From Tulasnella sp. 424 (lineage: Eukaryota; Basidiomycota; Agaricomycetes; Cantharellales; Tulasnellaceae), in NCBI GenBank assembly GCA_019633425.1, contig WSUB01000009.1:1-64000 (forward strand): DNA of 64,000 bases, in the 5' to 3' direction. Positions 1 through 10,535 of the stretch are shown here, piece after piece. A program made the translations under genes and the position numbers. The notes under the pieces were generated by a model. It was not told the DNA's origin and did no database searches. It saw nothing but the letters and a program-made list of their open reading frames with translations. Position 1 is the stretch's first letter. The number at the start of each line of letters is the position of its first letter.

Positions 1-655
1 GTCGTCAAACAGGAACGAGGTGGAGAAACGGTGGGAACGAGCCCACCCTTTGGGCAAGCTTGCCCGGCGAGCACAGCAGAGACTAATACCGGACCCTAGC
101 CGTAGTCATCAGTTGGGCAAGAAAGACCGGGTGTTGCTCAGGCCTGCATACCTGTTCCTGAACGAGACGTCCCATTTCGATACATAGTGGGTTTGGTCAG
201 AGTCGGACTGTCTCCTAGCACAGGATGGTCGACGGAGTCAACAGAGAGTAACCTCAGGAAGCAAGCGTGACAGAAGCATACCAATACCACTTGAACACTA
301 CAGTCTCCATGCGAGATATTGACCGAACCGCCAAGAGCCCGGATTCGGTTTCAAGTATCTGGACCTAGCGGGGTGTGAATTAGGCCAAGGCGTGGGGACA
401 ATATAGATCCGGTCTCAACAGGTCATTCCGCACTGAGGTAAGCGGAGAGACAGTGATGCCCTTCGTTGTCTGCAGAGAAGCAAATATCGCAGTCTTCCCA
501 TACCCAGCACCTGCGCGAATTAAGACGTGAATCCCGTCTTCAGGTTCTCTTGATTAGTCAACTCGTCGAATAGACAGACGCTCGGCCCGAAGAATTACCT
601 GCGATCTAAAGTCTAAGATCAGAATTGTGTCGTACGCGTCGTGGATTTCGGCCAT
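1..655 (-). pseudogene. RecQ-like helicase fragment, unit 0
   Basis: This is the array-wide degenerate N-terminal part of a RecQ-like helicase, cut by the window edge. A start codon lies at 653-655, followed by the conserved lead MAEIHDAYDTI and then a P-loop relic reading AGYGKT near 486-505. Frames are broken, so no product is expected. The identification rests on better preserved units at 30-33 and 40 kb, which show the SPEMLQSRRFI and DETHCVS blocks. Confidence 0.55.
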
Positions 656-932
656 GGTCATGCCGTGACGGAAGTAGTTCACGAGGTTCGCGCCAAGGGT
701 TCTTTCGTTTTGGTCACGATCTCACGCCTAAAGGCCGTTTGCCTCTACAATCAGCGTCTTACGTGTGCAATAATTTGTCGTCAAAGAGGAATGGTTCGAG
801 TTTGGGTTCTCAAGTTTAATCAGAGGGTCTCTAGATGTGCACGAAGACAATCGCTCCAGTCGAACATTTGTCTCTCGACAGTGTTTCCATCCAACGTAGA
901 CATCACACAAGGACTCCCATCAGTGATAAAGG

Positions 933-1290
933 ACGCAAGCACTTCGGGTGAAAGGTCAGCAGGAAGCGGCATACCGTGGCGTTCTTTACAAATCGGTGCA
1001 TTGCATGAGAGTACCATGCGTTACTATATTGGCAGGTGATTCCGGGCTGACAGACGGTTCGTCCGTGGTAGCGTATCTATTCGATCAGTGAGAAGATACT
1101 TCTGGTACTTCTGGGTCTGGACGTCAACAGGTATGATCATATGACACCGACCTTGTCCTCCGCACTCCCCCCAGTGTGGCGCAGGCGCACAGGTGGTAGT
1201 GGGTAGACCGACCGAACGGAGTCGGAGAAATCTAGGCCGGCGACGGAGGCGAAGCAGCCTATGACGGTTACGAGAGATTGTATTTGCTTG
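933..1290 (-). pseudogene. CBM1-only gene 1, start codon deleted
   Basis: This is a relic of the array's secreted CBM1 gene. The leader CAAGCAAATACAA is intact, but a small deletion removes the ATG and the following MVKAL codons seen in every sister copy. The first half of a CBM1 (HWGECGGQG) is readable near 1,150-1,190. The second half (TVCQPG, TCQYSN, AWYSH) follows after the intron but is out of frame with its splice site, and the final Cys-Leu exon lacks its stop. The TATA element of the other copies is also degenerate here. No functional product is expected. Confidence 0.8.
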
Positions 1291-1329
1291 GAAGAGTGAA
1301 GACGGCCTCAAGCGTGGCGCGATGCGGCC

Positions 1330-2100
1330 TGTTTACATTAATATTATGAGGTACAGGCCAAACTTGCCGCTGACATACAGTGGTTTGCATAAGTGTTTTG
1401 ACCCTCGAAAATCACCTCACGCAGTTCCACCTGCCTAAAGAACCGCAAGGGATCCCTTTTTGGGAGTGATTGTGGTGTGTTCTTACCTGATTATATTAGG
1501 TATTATACAAGCCCCTGGGGCCTGTAAGCCTCCACAGTGATCAGCCAAGATCCCCGGCCCCGTCCAGGCCGAAGATCGAAGCATCCCCCAAGACTTCCGC
1601 ACGAATTTCCCATTAGTATAGCATTTCCTTTACTGAAATATGTCTTTCTCTCTCTCTTTTTCTTACTGCGTTAGCGATGGCATGTATTCCGGAGGATACT
1701 TAGATATGAGTTTGCATGTACCTAATGTTTTTCAGTCTTCCTTTCCATGACCCCTTCCTTCACCGCAATACCGAACCGATTGTCCTGTTCAGTCAATTAT
1801 CGCATGACCCGACCACGGGACGATGACCCTTACACTTTTTGACCCGAATGAACACCAATGAACACCAACCTCGACATAGTCCGGAAGAGCCTAGCCATAC
1901 AACCGGATGAACCACTCCGACTTCAACATCCCCCAAATCATCTCGATTTCCCCCCTTTCTTGACTCGTGTAAATTTCTTCTCTCTCTCTCTCTCAACATT
2001 TCTTTCGACTCTTGCCATTCACCAAAAACCTATAAAGAACAAGGAAAAACACAAAAACCCCACGTCGAGTGCCTTTTCTTTTTTCTTTTATTAATCAGAC
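1330..2100. other. Non-coding AT/CT-rich stretch
   Basis: No convincing gene is seen here. The stretch is outside the array repeat and carries pyrimidine-rich tracts (for example 1,645-1,665 and 1,980-2,000) and an A/T-rich end near 2,030-2,095. It may be spacer or a decayed transposon. Confidence 0.4.
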
Positions 2101-3150
2101 ACATCTAGCACATTGGTTTCGGTACGAGATATTAGAACGCGTTCAGGGAAGGGTTACACAGGCGCCGCGTACCTCCCAGACGGGAATGCAGCAATCGCTC
2201 AAAGGGCCGGCAACTCCGGCTCTCTCGTAGGTCAATTCCCAACTGAGCAGCAAGTCGACTCAAAGAGCGTCCTCGCTGAGGGTTTGGGAGCAGGTTGAGC
2301 GCCTATGTCGCTCCCTGGCGAGGTTAGAGGAACTCACGTTCTCGAACCAGTTCATTCACCTCCAAAGGGTTGAGCGATAACGCTATACGTGAGTCCCTCT
2401 GAAGTCCGGAAGCGAGAGCAACGAAACTTAGGAGCTGAGACACTCGGTCCGAGAGGGCCTGCAGTATGGGGTAGGCGAAGACGGTAGTTACCATCCTGTA
2501 TCCTCATGCGGACGAGCGGAGGAAAACGTACGCAGATTTATTACACACAGTGCTAGATTATTTGATCATGCGTTCATGGACGATGACGATGACAATGACG
2601 ATGACGATGCCGAGATCGAAAGGGATATGGATCGGCTTGATGCCCCTGAGTTCAGACCTGACATCGGAAGAATTAGTAGACGGCTCTCGTTACCATCCTA
2701 AAAGTCGTAATACAGTCGAGAAGTCGGACCTGAAGGAGCTACAGTAGTGACAAACATCGACCAGGAAGGCATTGGTCACTTCACGTCGACGGTTGGAGGA
2801 CGCTGGAGGAGGAAGAAACGGGCGGTACCGGCGAGACCGTTCAACGCCCCGGGGCCCGGTATCCACCCCACCTGTAATGCCGATGGCGAAACTTGCAAAG
2901 CATGCGAGATCACCGCCGAAGATAATCGACGACAATAACCCCTCCAGCGATACGGGGGATGAGCCGATTCCCGGGCTGCAAAATCAACCCAAGGGGACAG
3001 GCTGAGGACAACAGTAATAATAGGCTAAGAAAGACTAGAACAAAGATACTGTCCTGACCAATACTAACGGAAAGAGGGGTCCGCAACACCGGAAATGAAA
3101 TCGACCAGTTGTGTACGGATTCGATTACCATAAATTCTCAGCCCGAGGTC
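2100..3150 (+). other. Unassigned segment with an acidic coding-like stretch
   Basis: I do not recognise a gene here. One plus-strand frame from about 2,523 to 2,698 reads an acidic peptide with an Asp-rich run encoded by GAC/GAT repeats (about 2,578-2,610), followed by AEIERDMDRLDAPEF and a stop. Further short open stretches occur at 2,113-2,298 and 2,747-3,005. No start, domain or splice pattern joins them. A decayed transposon gag-like region is possible but unproven. Confidence 0.25.
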
Positions 3151-4045
3151 TCAATGGACAACATTTATTAGTTCACCCTACAAACCCGACGGTCAATCCG
3201 GCGTCACTGGTCCCTTGATATTGAAACGGCTGAGAACAACCCTCGCGTTTTACCCAGGACCCTGGATTCAAACCCGCCCCATCACATCCTGGGGTTGGAC
3301 TTGGACAAATCGCGTCATCTTCTCGAAGTGATCACACACAGGCCAGTGGATGATCCCTGCAAATCGTTCAAAAATTGTTGATGCTCGGAGCCGTACAACA
3401 GTCGGGATGTTGGGCCTGTCATTTCTCAGATCGAACCTGAAGAACAGATGGCTTTTGTCGAGGCGTGGTCTAGTACGACATCCCCTTTGACGTGAGAAGG
3501 CCTAGAATCGCGGAAACCGCAACAAGAGCTATGGCCTTGGGCAAGAACGACCGGAAGTGTGTTAGACTGGGATACTTCTTCCGGAACGAGTCTTCCTAAA
3601 TCGAGACACCGTGGGTTTCGTCAGAGTCGGACTGTTCCTCAGGAAGCAAGCGTAATAGAAGCATACCGATAACACCTGCACACTACAGTCCTCATGCGGG
3701 CTATTGAAATTTGACCGAACCGCCGAGAGCCTGGATTCGGGTTCAAAGGTCCGGACCTGTCGGGGTGTGGATTAGGCCAAGGCATGGTGACAATATAGAT
3801 CCGGTCTCAGCCGCTCATTCAGCAGCGAGATAACCGCGGGGGGGGGGGGAGAATGGAGGCCTTCGTTGCCGGCAGACTAGCAAATATCGCAGTCTTCCCA
3901 TACCCGGACGCATCAACTAGGACGTGATCTTCAAGTTCTCTTGATTAGTCAACTCGTCGAATAGACAAACTCTCGGCTGAGGAATCACTTGCGATCTAAA
4001 GTCTAAGGTCAGATTTGTGTCGTACGCGTCGTGGATTTCGGCCAT
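3150..4045 (-). pseudogene. RecQ-like helicase fragment, unit 1
   Basis: This is one of the longer helicase relics. The start is at 4,043-4,045 and the P-loop area is near 3,890. A further conserved piece (VKGDVVL, near 3,480-3,500) corresponds to the segment after the DEAH box in RecQ-like helicases. Stops and shifts are frequent. A run of about 12 G (3,838-3,849) interrupts it. Confidence 0.5.
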
Positions 4046-4384
4046 GATGGAAGTAATGGAAGTAGCTCAGAAGGATCCTGTAGGTTCGCGCCAAGGGTTG
4101 ACTCGTTCTGGTCCCCCTCTCGCGCCCCAAGGCCGTTTGACGCCACGATCAGCGGCTTGCGTTTCTAGGAATTTGCTGCCAAGTCCCGAACAAGATGAAT
4201 GGTTCGACTTTGAGTTCTCAAGTGTTAATTGGAGGGTCTCCAGATGTGCACGAAGACAATTGCTTCAGTCGAACTTCATTCTTCTCTCGAGAGTGTCTCT
4301 ATTCAACGCAGATGTCACACAAAACCAAATGGACAAGCACTTTCATTGGTTTACGAAGGACGCAAGCACTTTGACGGTACGCGA

Positions 4385-5432
4385 TTACAAGCACTTTGGG
4401 CGAAAAGGTCAGCAGGGAGTGGCATACCGTGACGTTCTTTACAAATTGGTGCTTTACCTGAGAGTGGTAATCATTCTCATAAGTGCAGACGTATGGGGGA
4501 GCACAGCCGAATGGCCCAGGCCAACCTATATATTCGATCAGTGAGAAAATATTCTGGGTCTGGACGTCAACGGGAATGACACCGACCGATTCCTGCGCAC
4601 TGCCCCCAATGTGCAACCAACGGAGAGGGAGTACTACTCGTCGTGGTCGTCGTGGTCGTCGTGGTTGTGGTCGTCGTGGGCGTCGTGGTCGTGGTTGCTA
4701 CCAAGCACTTTGGGTGAACGGTTAGTAAGAGGTGGCATACCCTGACGTTCTTTACAAATTGGTGCATTACCTGAGAGTGGTAAGCGTTGAGATAAACACA
4801 GACGGATGGGGGTTGACAGACGGTTGGTCCGGCCCAGCCTATATATTCAATGTATTCAGATCGATGAGAAAATACTCTAGTCTGAGCGTCGGCGGGAATG
4901 ACACTGACCAATTCCTCCGCACTGCCCCCACTGCGTTTGCCCCGGCCACGCAGAAGTGGTAGTGGTCGTTGGGGTCGTCGTGGTCGCCGGGGTCGTCGTG
5001 GTCGTCGTGGTCGCCGGGGTCGTCGTGGTCGTTGTGGTCGTTTTGGTCGTCGTGGTCGACGGGGTCGTGGTTACTATCAAGCACTTTGGGTGAAAGGTCA
5101 GTACGAAGTGGCATACCGTGACGCTCTTTCCAAATCGGCGCATTACCTGAGAGTGGTATGGGTTGCTATAAACGCAGGTGGCTGGGGGTTGACAGATGAG
5201 CCATCCGGTCCAGCCTATACATTCAACGTATTCAGATCGATGAGAAAATACTCTAGTCTGAGCGTCGGCGGGAATGGCACGGACCGATTCCTCCGCACTG
5301 CCCCCAGAGTGTTTGCCCCGCAGGCGCCGCAGAGGTAGTAGTGGTTGTCGTGGTCGTCGTGGTGGCTACTGGGCTAGCCAAAACTGAGGCGAAGAAGCCA
5401 GCGAAGGTTGCGAGAGCGAGGGCTTTGACCAT
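4385..5432 (-). CDS. CBM1-only gene 2, three cellulose-binding modules
   Basis: This gene predicts a 218-residue secreted protein made only of CBM1 modules and Thr-rich linkers. Seven exons join in frame: 5285-5432, 5147-5214, 4909-5083, 4771-4838, 4587-4707, 4458-4525 and 4385-4393. Residues 1-19 are a signal peptide (MVKALALATFAGFFASVLA), followed by a poly-Thr linker. The modules start TLWGQCGGIG, TQWGQCGGIG and AHWGQCAGIG, and each ends in a Cys-Leu placed on the next exon. Every CBM1 is split by a phase-1 intron and a phase-0 intron. CBM1 binds crystalline cellulose, and no catalytic domain is present. The third flat-face aromatic (Tyr in classic CBM1) is His in all three modules. A role in binding or coating cellulose is inferred. 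Confidence 0.85.
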
Positions 5433-5485
5433 TGTATTTGCTTGGAGGGGTGAAGACTGCCTGAAGCGTGGCACGATGAGGACCG

Positions 5486-5494
5486 TTTATATAT
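5486..5494 (-). promoter_or_regulatory. TATA box of CBM1-only gene 2
   Basis: A TATATAAA element lies about 55 bp upstream of the ATG, at the same place as in the AA9 gene at 43,148. Confidence 0.65.
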
Positions 5495-5939
5495 CCTGCG
5501 TATCGATGCTCCCGGCCCGTCTCTATTCTTAGTTCTAGAATTCTTCATCATTTGCTGTGCTGACGCTGATTATCGGTACACCAGAATAGGTAGGGTGTGT
5601 CCAACTAGAAATCGGGTCAGAACGGATCGACAGACCATGCAGAGATGTGCCCTACGCCGATGTACTTCCAACGTGGGGAAAGAATGACCGCTGGGTCGTT
5701 CTCAATTCCTCTTGTCGAAGGAACCGGATGGGTTCGCTAGTCCAGTGTGAGAGAATCGACGCCAAGGAAGGTCCGTTGAGATACCACCGATTCGGGTTGT
5801 ATGACGAAGATGCGTCAAGATAGGTCTACACTCCTACCCAGTGGCCCTCCCGGAAGTGAGGATAACCTGTAGGGTAATCAAAGGAGAAATATCCAAATTC
5901 GGGGGCTAATGTGATGCGAGGTTAGTTCTCAACTGTTTT

Positions 5940-6662
5940 GTTCGACTCATTTCAGAAGGCCACTAAGACCGAGCATCACCCGCTGGCGGCCGCGTCCTTG
6001 CTGAGAGTGTCGGTCTTTGGGCACGCTTCCTCACCTTTTTCTCGCACCCCCTCTGGGCACGCTTGTCCGGGGCGCTCTCCAGCAAGTGGGGCCGCACCCT
6101 AGCTGTAGTCCGTGTGTTATAACTTGGGCAAGAAAGGCCACATGTTTTCCAGACTGGCACACTTCTTCCTAAAAGAGCCGTCCCAATTGATATATAGTGG
6201 GTTTGTCAGAGTCGGACTGTCTCCTAGCACAGGATGGTCGGCGGAGTCAACAAAGAGTAACCTCAGGAAGCAAGCGTGATAGAAGCATACCTATAACACC
6301 TGCACACTACAGTTTCGTGCGAGATACTGACCGAATCGCCGAGAGCCCAGATTCGGTTTCAAATGTCGGGACCTGTTGGGATGTGAATCAGGCCAAGGCA
6401 TGGGGATAGTATAGATCCGGTCTCAACAGCTCATTACGCACCGAGGTAAGCGGAGGGACAATGATGTCCTTCGTTATTTGCAGAGAAGCAAATATCGCAG
6501 TCTTCCCATATCCAGTACCTGCATGGATAAGGCCGTGAATCCCATCTTCTAGTTCTCTTGATTAGTCAACTCGTCGAATAGACAAACGCTCAGCTGAGGA
6601 ATCACCTGCGATCCAAAGTCTAAGATTAGAATTGTGCCGGAGGCGCCGTGGATTTCGGCCAT
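5940..6662 (-). pseudogene. RecQ-like helicase fragment, unit 2
   Basis: The start codon is at 6,660-6,662. This copy keeps one of the best P-loops in the array (HAGTGYGKTA, about 6,498-6,527 on the plus strand), but the downstream frame is broken and the DEAH block is missing. Confidence 0.55.
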
Positions 6663-6692
6663 GGTAAGCTGTGACCGAAGTAGTTCAGAACG

Positions 6693-7099
6693 ATTCAGGA
6701 GTAGTGTTGCCGCGGAGTTCAAAGTTGTCGGAGGAGGTCTCGATCTCCTTCGACAAACAGTCAACTTCGACAAACAGTCAACTTCGACCAACTTCTTCGA
6801 CCTATCGGAGTGATGTTGAAGGAGGTTCCGAAGTACTTCGATCCTCTTGGGAAGATAGTTCCCATCACACATGGGATGGAGTGGCCCTTAATTGTTCGAA
6901 ATTATATAAAGTTCTGGGACGCTAGGACCGAGTCGGCTTCAGCGGTCTCCTTTTTTCCATCTCTGAAAATTCATTTCTCACAAGAGTCGGAGTGTGGGGG
7001 AGGACTTCGGCACTTCGCTTCGATCCACTTCGACTCTTCGAAGTGTGTCGAAATTGACACTTCGATCTCCTTCGCTTCGCTGGCAACTCTATTCAGGAG
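6693..7099. mobile_element. Non-autonomous inverted-repeat element with 9-bp target duplication
   Basis: A 389-bp insert (6,702-7,090) interrupts the array sequence between the helicase relic and the 3' flank of CBM1-only gene 3. It is bounded by the direct repeat ATTCAGGAG at 6,693-6,701 and 7,091-7,099. The ends form an imperfect inverted repeat (AGTGTTGCC on the left, AGAGTTGCC on the right strand). The interior is rich in short CTTCGA/TCGAAG palindromes and has no ORF. A 9-bp duplication suits a Mutator-like MITE, but the class is inferred. Confidence 0.65.
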
Positions 7100-7385
7100 G
7101 TTCGCGCTAAGGGGTTGACTCGTTTTGGTCACGATCCCACGCCCAAAGGCCGTTTGCCGCCACAACTACCGTCTCGCGTTTTGCTGCCAAGAGCCGACAA
7201 GACGAATGGTTCGAGTTTGGGTTCTCAAGGTTTAAATATAAGGTTTCTAAATGTGCACAAGGAACAATCGCTCCAGTGGAACATTCGTCTCTCGAGAGTG
7301 TTTCTATTCAACGCATGCGCAGATGTCATTCAAAACTAAATGGACCAAGGACTTTCGTTAGTGACGAAGGACGCAAACACTTTGA

Positions 7386-8056
7386 TTACAAGCACTTGGG
7401 GTGAAAGGTCAGCAGGAAGCGGCATAACTTTACAAATTGGTGCATTACCAGTGAGAAGTACACGTTAGCAACTTGGCAGGTGTATGGGGGAGCACAGACG
7501 GTTGGTCCGGTCCAGCCTATATATTCGATCAGTGAGAAATATTCTGGGTCTGGATGTCAACGGGAATGACACCCACTGAATCCTCCGCACTGTGCGTAGT
7601 GTGCAACCAACGGAGAAGGAGTACTGGTCGTCGTGGTCGTCGTGGTCGTCGTGGTCGTCGTGGGCGTCGTGGTCGTGGTTACTATCAAGCACTTTGGGGT
7701 GAAAGGTCAGTAAGAAGTGGCATACCGAGACGTTCTTTACAAGTTGGTTCATTACCTGATAGTGATAAGCGTTGATATAAACACAGGTGGCTGGGGGTTG
7801 ACAGAAGTTCAATCCGGCCCACTCTATATATTCAATGTATTCAGATCGATGAGAAAATACTCTAGTCTGAGTGTCGGCGGGAATGACACCGACCGATTCC
7901 TCCGCACTGCCCCCATAGTGTTTGCCCCGCAGGCGCCGCAGAGGTAGTAGTGGTTGTCGTCGTCGTCGTCGTTCCTGAGGTGTCGGATACACTACCCTGG
8001 GCCAAAACGGAGGCGAAGAAGCCGGCGAGGGTTGTGAGAGCGAGGGATTTGACCAT
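7386..8056 (-). CDS. CBM1-only gene 3, two modules
   Basis: This gene predicts a secreted protein of about 145 residues. The signal peptide MVKSLALTTLAGFFASVLA is followed by QGSVSDTSG, a poly-Thr linker, CBM1-1 (TLWGQCGGIG, then a CQPPATC exon ending YHYQ), a second Thr linker, and CBM1-2. The second module reads AHYAQCGGF, so the aromatic position holds Tyr and the usual Gly-Gln is Ala-Gln. Its last exon ends with VYFSL instead of a YYSQ-type end. The final exon is Cys-Leu-stop at 7,386. The mature start QGSV resembles the HGGV start of the neighbouring LPMO, with the copper His replaced by Gln. No catalytic domain is present. Confidence 0.82.
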
Positions 8057-8109
8057 TGTATTTGCTTGGAGGGGTGAAGGCTGCCTGAAGCGTGGTACGA
8101 TCAGGGCCG

Positions 8110-8118
8110 TTTATATAT
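8110..8118 (-). promoter_or_regulatory. TATA box of CBM1-only gene 3
   Basis: A TATATAAA-type element sits about 54 bp upstream of the ATG, in the conserved array promoter. Confidence 0.65.
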
Positions 8119-8559
8119 CCTGCGTGCCGATGCTCTTGGCCCGCCTCCATTCTTAGCTCTGGAATCCTTCATCACTTGCTGGGCTAACGCCGATCACCGG
8201 CACACCAGAATAGGTGGGGTGTGTCCAACTAGAAATCGTGTCAGAGCCGCCGGTCTGGATGACGCAGCGGGGATTGACTGACCATGCAGAGATGTGCCCT
8301 ATGCCGATGCACTTCCAGCGGGCCGAATGAATGACCGCTCGATCATTCCTACTTCTAGTCGTCGAAGGAACCGAATGGGTTCGTAAGTCCAGTGTGAGTG
8401 AATCGACGCCAAATATCGCTGGTTTTGGTTGTACGGCGAAAATGCGCGAAGGTAGGTCCACACTCCTATCCAGTGGCCCTTGGGGAAGTGGAGATAACCT
8501 GTAGGGTAATCAAAGGAGAAATATCTAAATCTGGGGGCTAATGTGATGCGAGGTTAGTT

Positions 8560-9306
8560 CTCAGCTGTTTTGTTCGACTCATTTCAGAAGGCCACTGAGA
8601 CCGAGCATCACCCGTTTGTGGCCACGTCCTTACTGAGTCCGTCATCTTTGGGTACGCTCACTCACTTTTTTTCTCGCACCCCCTTTAGGCACGCTTGCCC
8701 AGCGCACACCAGCAACTAACACGGAACCCTAGCCGCAGTCCGTGTGTCATAAGTTGGGCAAGAACTATCAGATGCTGCCCAGACTGGCATACTTATTACT
8801 AAAAGAGTCGTCCCAGATCGATACACAGTGGTTTTGTCAGAGTCGGACTGTCTCCTACCACACGATGGTCGGCGGAGTCAACAGAGAGTAACCTCAGGAA
8901 GCAAGCGTGATAGAAGCATAGCTATAACACCTGCACACTACAGCCTTCATGCAAGGTATTGACCAAATCTCCGAGAGTCCAGATTCGGTTTCAAATGTCG
9001 GGACCTGCCAGTGTTGGGGTGTAAATCAGGCCAAGGCTTGGGGACAGTATAGATTCGGTCTCAACACCTCATTCCGCACCGATGTACGTGGAGACGCGAT
9101 GATGCCCTTCTTTGTATGCAGAGAAGCAAATATCGCAGTCGTCCCATGCCCAGTGCCTGCATGGGCTAGGACATGAATTCCATCTTCAAGTTCTCTTGAT
9201 TAGTCAACTCGTCGATGTACAAGCGCTCGGCCGAGGAATCACCTGCGCAGTGCGATCCAAAGTCTAAGATTAGAAATATATTGTACGCGTCGTGGATTTC
9301 GGCCAT
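8560..9306 (-). pseudogene. RecQ-like helicase fragment, unit 3
   Basis: The start is at 9,304-9,306. The P-loop has lost its lysine (AGTGHGTT near 9,137-9,165), so ATP binding would be lost even if it were expressed. Confidence 0.5.
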
Positions 9307-9347
9307 GGTCAGCTGTGACCGAAGTAGTTCACAGCGCTCCGGAAGTT

Positions 9348-9534
9348 CGCGCCAAGTAGTCTCTCGGGTCAGACGTTAACCCTCCGATAACTTATTTGTG
9401 TCGTGGGAATCAGGCGAGCTGAGGACACAAAGTTCCGTCAGGTTAGGTTCTTTGTGTCCTCAGCTTGCCTGATTCCCACGACACAAATAAGTTACCGGAG
9501 GGTGAACGTCTGACCCGAGAGACTACGCGCCAAG
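9348..9534. mobile_element. Fold-back MITE with perfect 9-bp target duplication
   Basis: A 169-bp element (9,357-9,525) consists almost entirely of two inverted arms of about 76 bp around a 17-bp loop (9,433-9,449). Its tips are TAGTCTCTCGGG and CCCGAGAGACTA. It is bounded by the exact direct repeat CGCGCCAAG at 9,348-9,356 and 9,526-9,534, and sister units show the uninterrupted target. It has no coding capacity. The 9-bp duplication suggests mobilisation by a Mutator-like transposase (inference). Confidence 0.88.
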
Positions 9535-9808
9535 GGGTCAACTTGTTTTGGTCACGATCCCACGCCCAAAGGCCATTTACCGCCACAATTACCGTTTTGC
9601 GGTTTGCTGCCAAGAGCCGACAAGACGAATGGTTCGAGTTTGGGTTCTCAAGTTTTAATTGTTTTTAAGGTCTCTAAATGTGCACAAAGACAATCGCTCC
9701 AGTCAACCATTTCAAGGGTGTTCTATTCAACGCAGACGTCGCACAGAACGAAATGGGACAAAGATTTTCATTGGTGACGAAGGACGCAAGCACTTTGATG
9801 TTGCGTGA

Positions 9809-10473
9809 TTACAAGCACTTCGGGCGAAAGGTCAGCAGGAAGTCATATACCATGGCGTTCTTTACAAATTGGTGCATTACCTGAGAGAACCATGCGTTAG
9901 AGTAAACACAGGTGTATGGGGAAGCACAGAGAGTTGGTCCGGTGTAGCCTATATATTCGATCAGTGAGAAAATACTCTGGGTCTGGACGTCAACAGGAAT
10001 GGCACCGACCCTGTCCTCCGCACTGTCCGTAGTGTGTTTGCGTCGGAGGGGCGACAGTGGTCGTCGTGCTCGTCGTCGACGTCGTGGTTACTATCAAGCA
10101 CTTTGGGTGAAAGGTCAGTAAGAAGTGGCATACCGTGACGTTCTTTACAAATTGGTGCATTACCTGAGAGTGGTAAGGGTTGGCATAAACACAGGTGGCT
10201 GGGGGTTGACAGATGGTTGGTCCGGTCCAGCCTATATATTCAATGTATTCAGATCGATGAGCAAATACTCTAGTCTGAGCGTCGGCGGGAATGACACCGA
10301 CCGATTCCTCCGCACATCCCCCACAGCGTCTGCCCCACAGGCGCCGCAGAAGTAGTGGTAGTTGTCTTCGTCGTCGTCGTCGTTCCTGTGGTGTCCGAGT
10401 CGTATACACCACCCTGGGCCAAAACGGAGGCGAAGAAGCCGGCGACGGTTGCGAGAGCGAGGGCCTTGACCAT
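9809..10473 (-). CDS. CBM1-only gene 4, two modules
   Basis: This is a secreted CBM1-only protein. The signal peptide MVKALALATVAGFFASVLA is followed by QGGVYDSDTTG, the closest match in the array to the HGGV start of the AA9 gene. Then come a Thr/Lys linker, CBM1-1 (TLWGMCGGIG, CQPPATC, NPYHSQ), a linker of Ser/Thr then APPTQ, and CBM1-2 (THYGQCGGQG, CASPYTC, NAWFSQ), ending Cys-Leu-stop at 9,809. The last module is of the same CASPYTC type as the CBM1 of the LPMO, whereas the first is of the derived CQPPATC type. All exon joins keep frame. Confidence 0.85.
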
Positions 10474-10526
10474 TGTATTTGCTTGGAGGGGTGAAGACTG
10501 CCTGAAGCGTGGCACGATGAGGGCCG

Positions 10527-10535
10527 TTTATATAT
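10527..10535 (-). promoter_or_regulatory. TATA box of CBM1-only gene 4
   Basis: The conserved TATATAAA element lies about 54 bp upstream of the ATG. Confidence 0.65.

Noticed and set aside
4640..5080. Regular short repeats that could suggest a CRISPR array
   Set aside because: The repeat is a 3-base codon run in a eukaryotic Thr linker with no spacers or repeats of CRISPR size.
4621..5100. Plus-strand frames rich in Arg-Gly (GRRGRRG) and minus frames rich in His-Asp (HDDHDD), recurring through the array
   Set aside because: They are other-frame readings of the ACC/ACG Thr linker repeats of the CBM1 genes.
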